A stretch of 64,000 bases of DNA from Oceanicella actignis (GTDB lineage Bacteria > Pseudomonadota > Alphaproteobacteria > Rhodobacterales > Rhodobacteraceae). Shown here in pieces: positions 63,967-64,000 of the stretch. Positions within the stretch are counted from its first letter, which is position 1, and every line of letters starts with the position of its first letter. Where the stretch lies: assembly GCF_008124525.1 (NCBI RefSeq), contig NZ_VNHJ01000005.1, positions 62,001 to 126,000 of the forward strand, read 5' to 3'. Under the pieces are notes generated by a model. The model did no database searches. It was not told where the DNA came from and worked only from the letters and a program-made list of their open reading frames with translations. Position numbers and translations under genes: made by a program.

Positions 63967-64000
63967 TCAGTAGCGCACCCGAAGGTTCAGCGAGCCGAAT
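63967..64000 (-). CDS. C-terminus of a probable outer-membrane beta-barrel protein
   Basis: Only the last 11 codons are inside the window. They read F-G-S-L-N-L-R-V-R-Y and stop (TGA at 63967-63969). Alternating hydrophobic residues ending in an aromatic residue form the C-terminal beta-signal recognised by the BAM complex. The family cannot be told from this fragment, but the gene would enter the window from the right and end 77 bp upstream of mch. Confidence 0.4.
   Translation of the reverse strand, partial: FGSLNLRVRY

Overview
The window is chromosomal DNA of a very GC-rich alphaproteobacterium. The gene content fits the Rhodobacteraceae/Paracoccaceae: a petABC bc1 operon, an sdhCDA-x-B operon beside a mesaconyl-CoA hydratase, a dapC-like/ftsK/lolA cluster, xseB-ispA-dxs-tlyA, and a VPLPA-type surface protein. 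I cannot name the genus. Most of the window is core housekeeping sequence. I see no prophage, insertion sequence, CRISPR array or integron.

Layout. Positions 1-7250 hold a truncated LON-domain protein overlapping a Trm112-like protein, a divergent LysR/DMT exporter pair, an AMP-forming acyl-CoA synthetase, a UbiH-type hydroxylase and an amidase. After a 767-bp gene-free stretch come a DapC-like aminotransferase, ftsK and lolA (8-12.6 kb). Facing them are an aspartate aminotransferase, an NlpC/P60 protein and a leucyl aminopeptidase, followed by ubiK and tRNA-Arg(CCU). Positions 17-23 kb carry a nitroreductase, a lytic transglycosylase, an alpha/beta hydrolase, an orphan ParA, a GntR regulator, a SnoaL-like protein and trmL. 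petABC (23.3-26 kb) ends at a strong terminator. thiBPQ reads leftward under a TPP riboswitch, with aroC and a HAD hydrolase diverging from it.

Positions 31.8-38.9 kb form a leftward run: nadC, a histone-deacetylase-like hydrolase, xseB, ispA, dxs, tlyA and an RNA uracil methyltransferase. Then come allA, a stand-alone HyuA-like protein, accA, hrpB, a DUF3108 protein, meaB convergent with a chemoreceptor-like protein, rpmB, a DUF2946-like/PCuAC copper pair, a sirtuin, a VPLPA-type protein, lepA (predicted leaderless), a cold-shock gene, an MFS transporter, zapE, a DsbA-like thioredoxin and an unlisted 47-residue membrane protein. The window closes with the succinate dehydrogenase operon, mesaconyl-CoA hydratase and the C-terminal codons of a probable outer-membrane beta-barrel protein.

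How the genes work together. Three respiratory blocks (ubiH and ubiK for ubiquinone, petABC, sdhCDAB) indicate aerobic ubiquinone-based respiration. mch and meaB point to the ethylmalonyl-CoA pathway feeding succinyl-CoA into the sdh step. dxs and ispA supply isoprenoids, including the quinone tail, and dxs needs the thiamine diphosphate whose precursor is imported by thiBPQ.

The least ordinary observations are: twin palindromes 21 bp apart upstream of sdhC; a zinc-ribbon methyltransferase gene fused into the sdh operon between sdhA and sdhB; the predicted leaderless lepA; a chemoreceptor with its putative sensor domain after the signalling domain; and several short, degenerate GC-rich tandem repeats in and at the edges of intergenic DNA.
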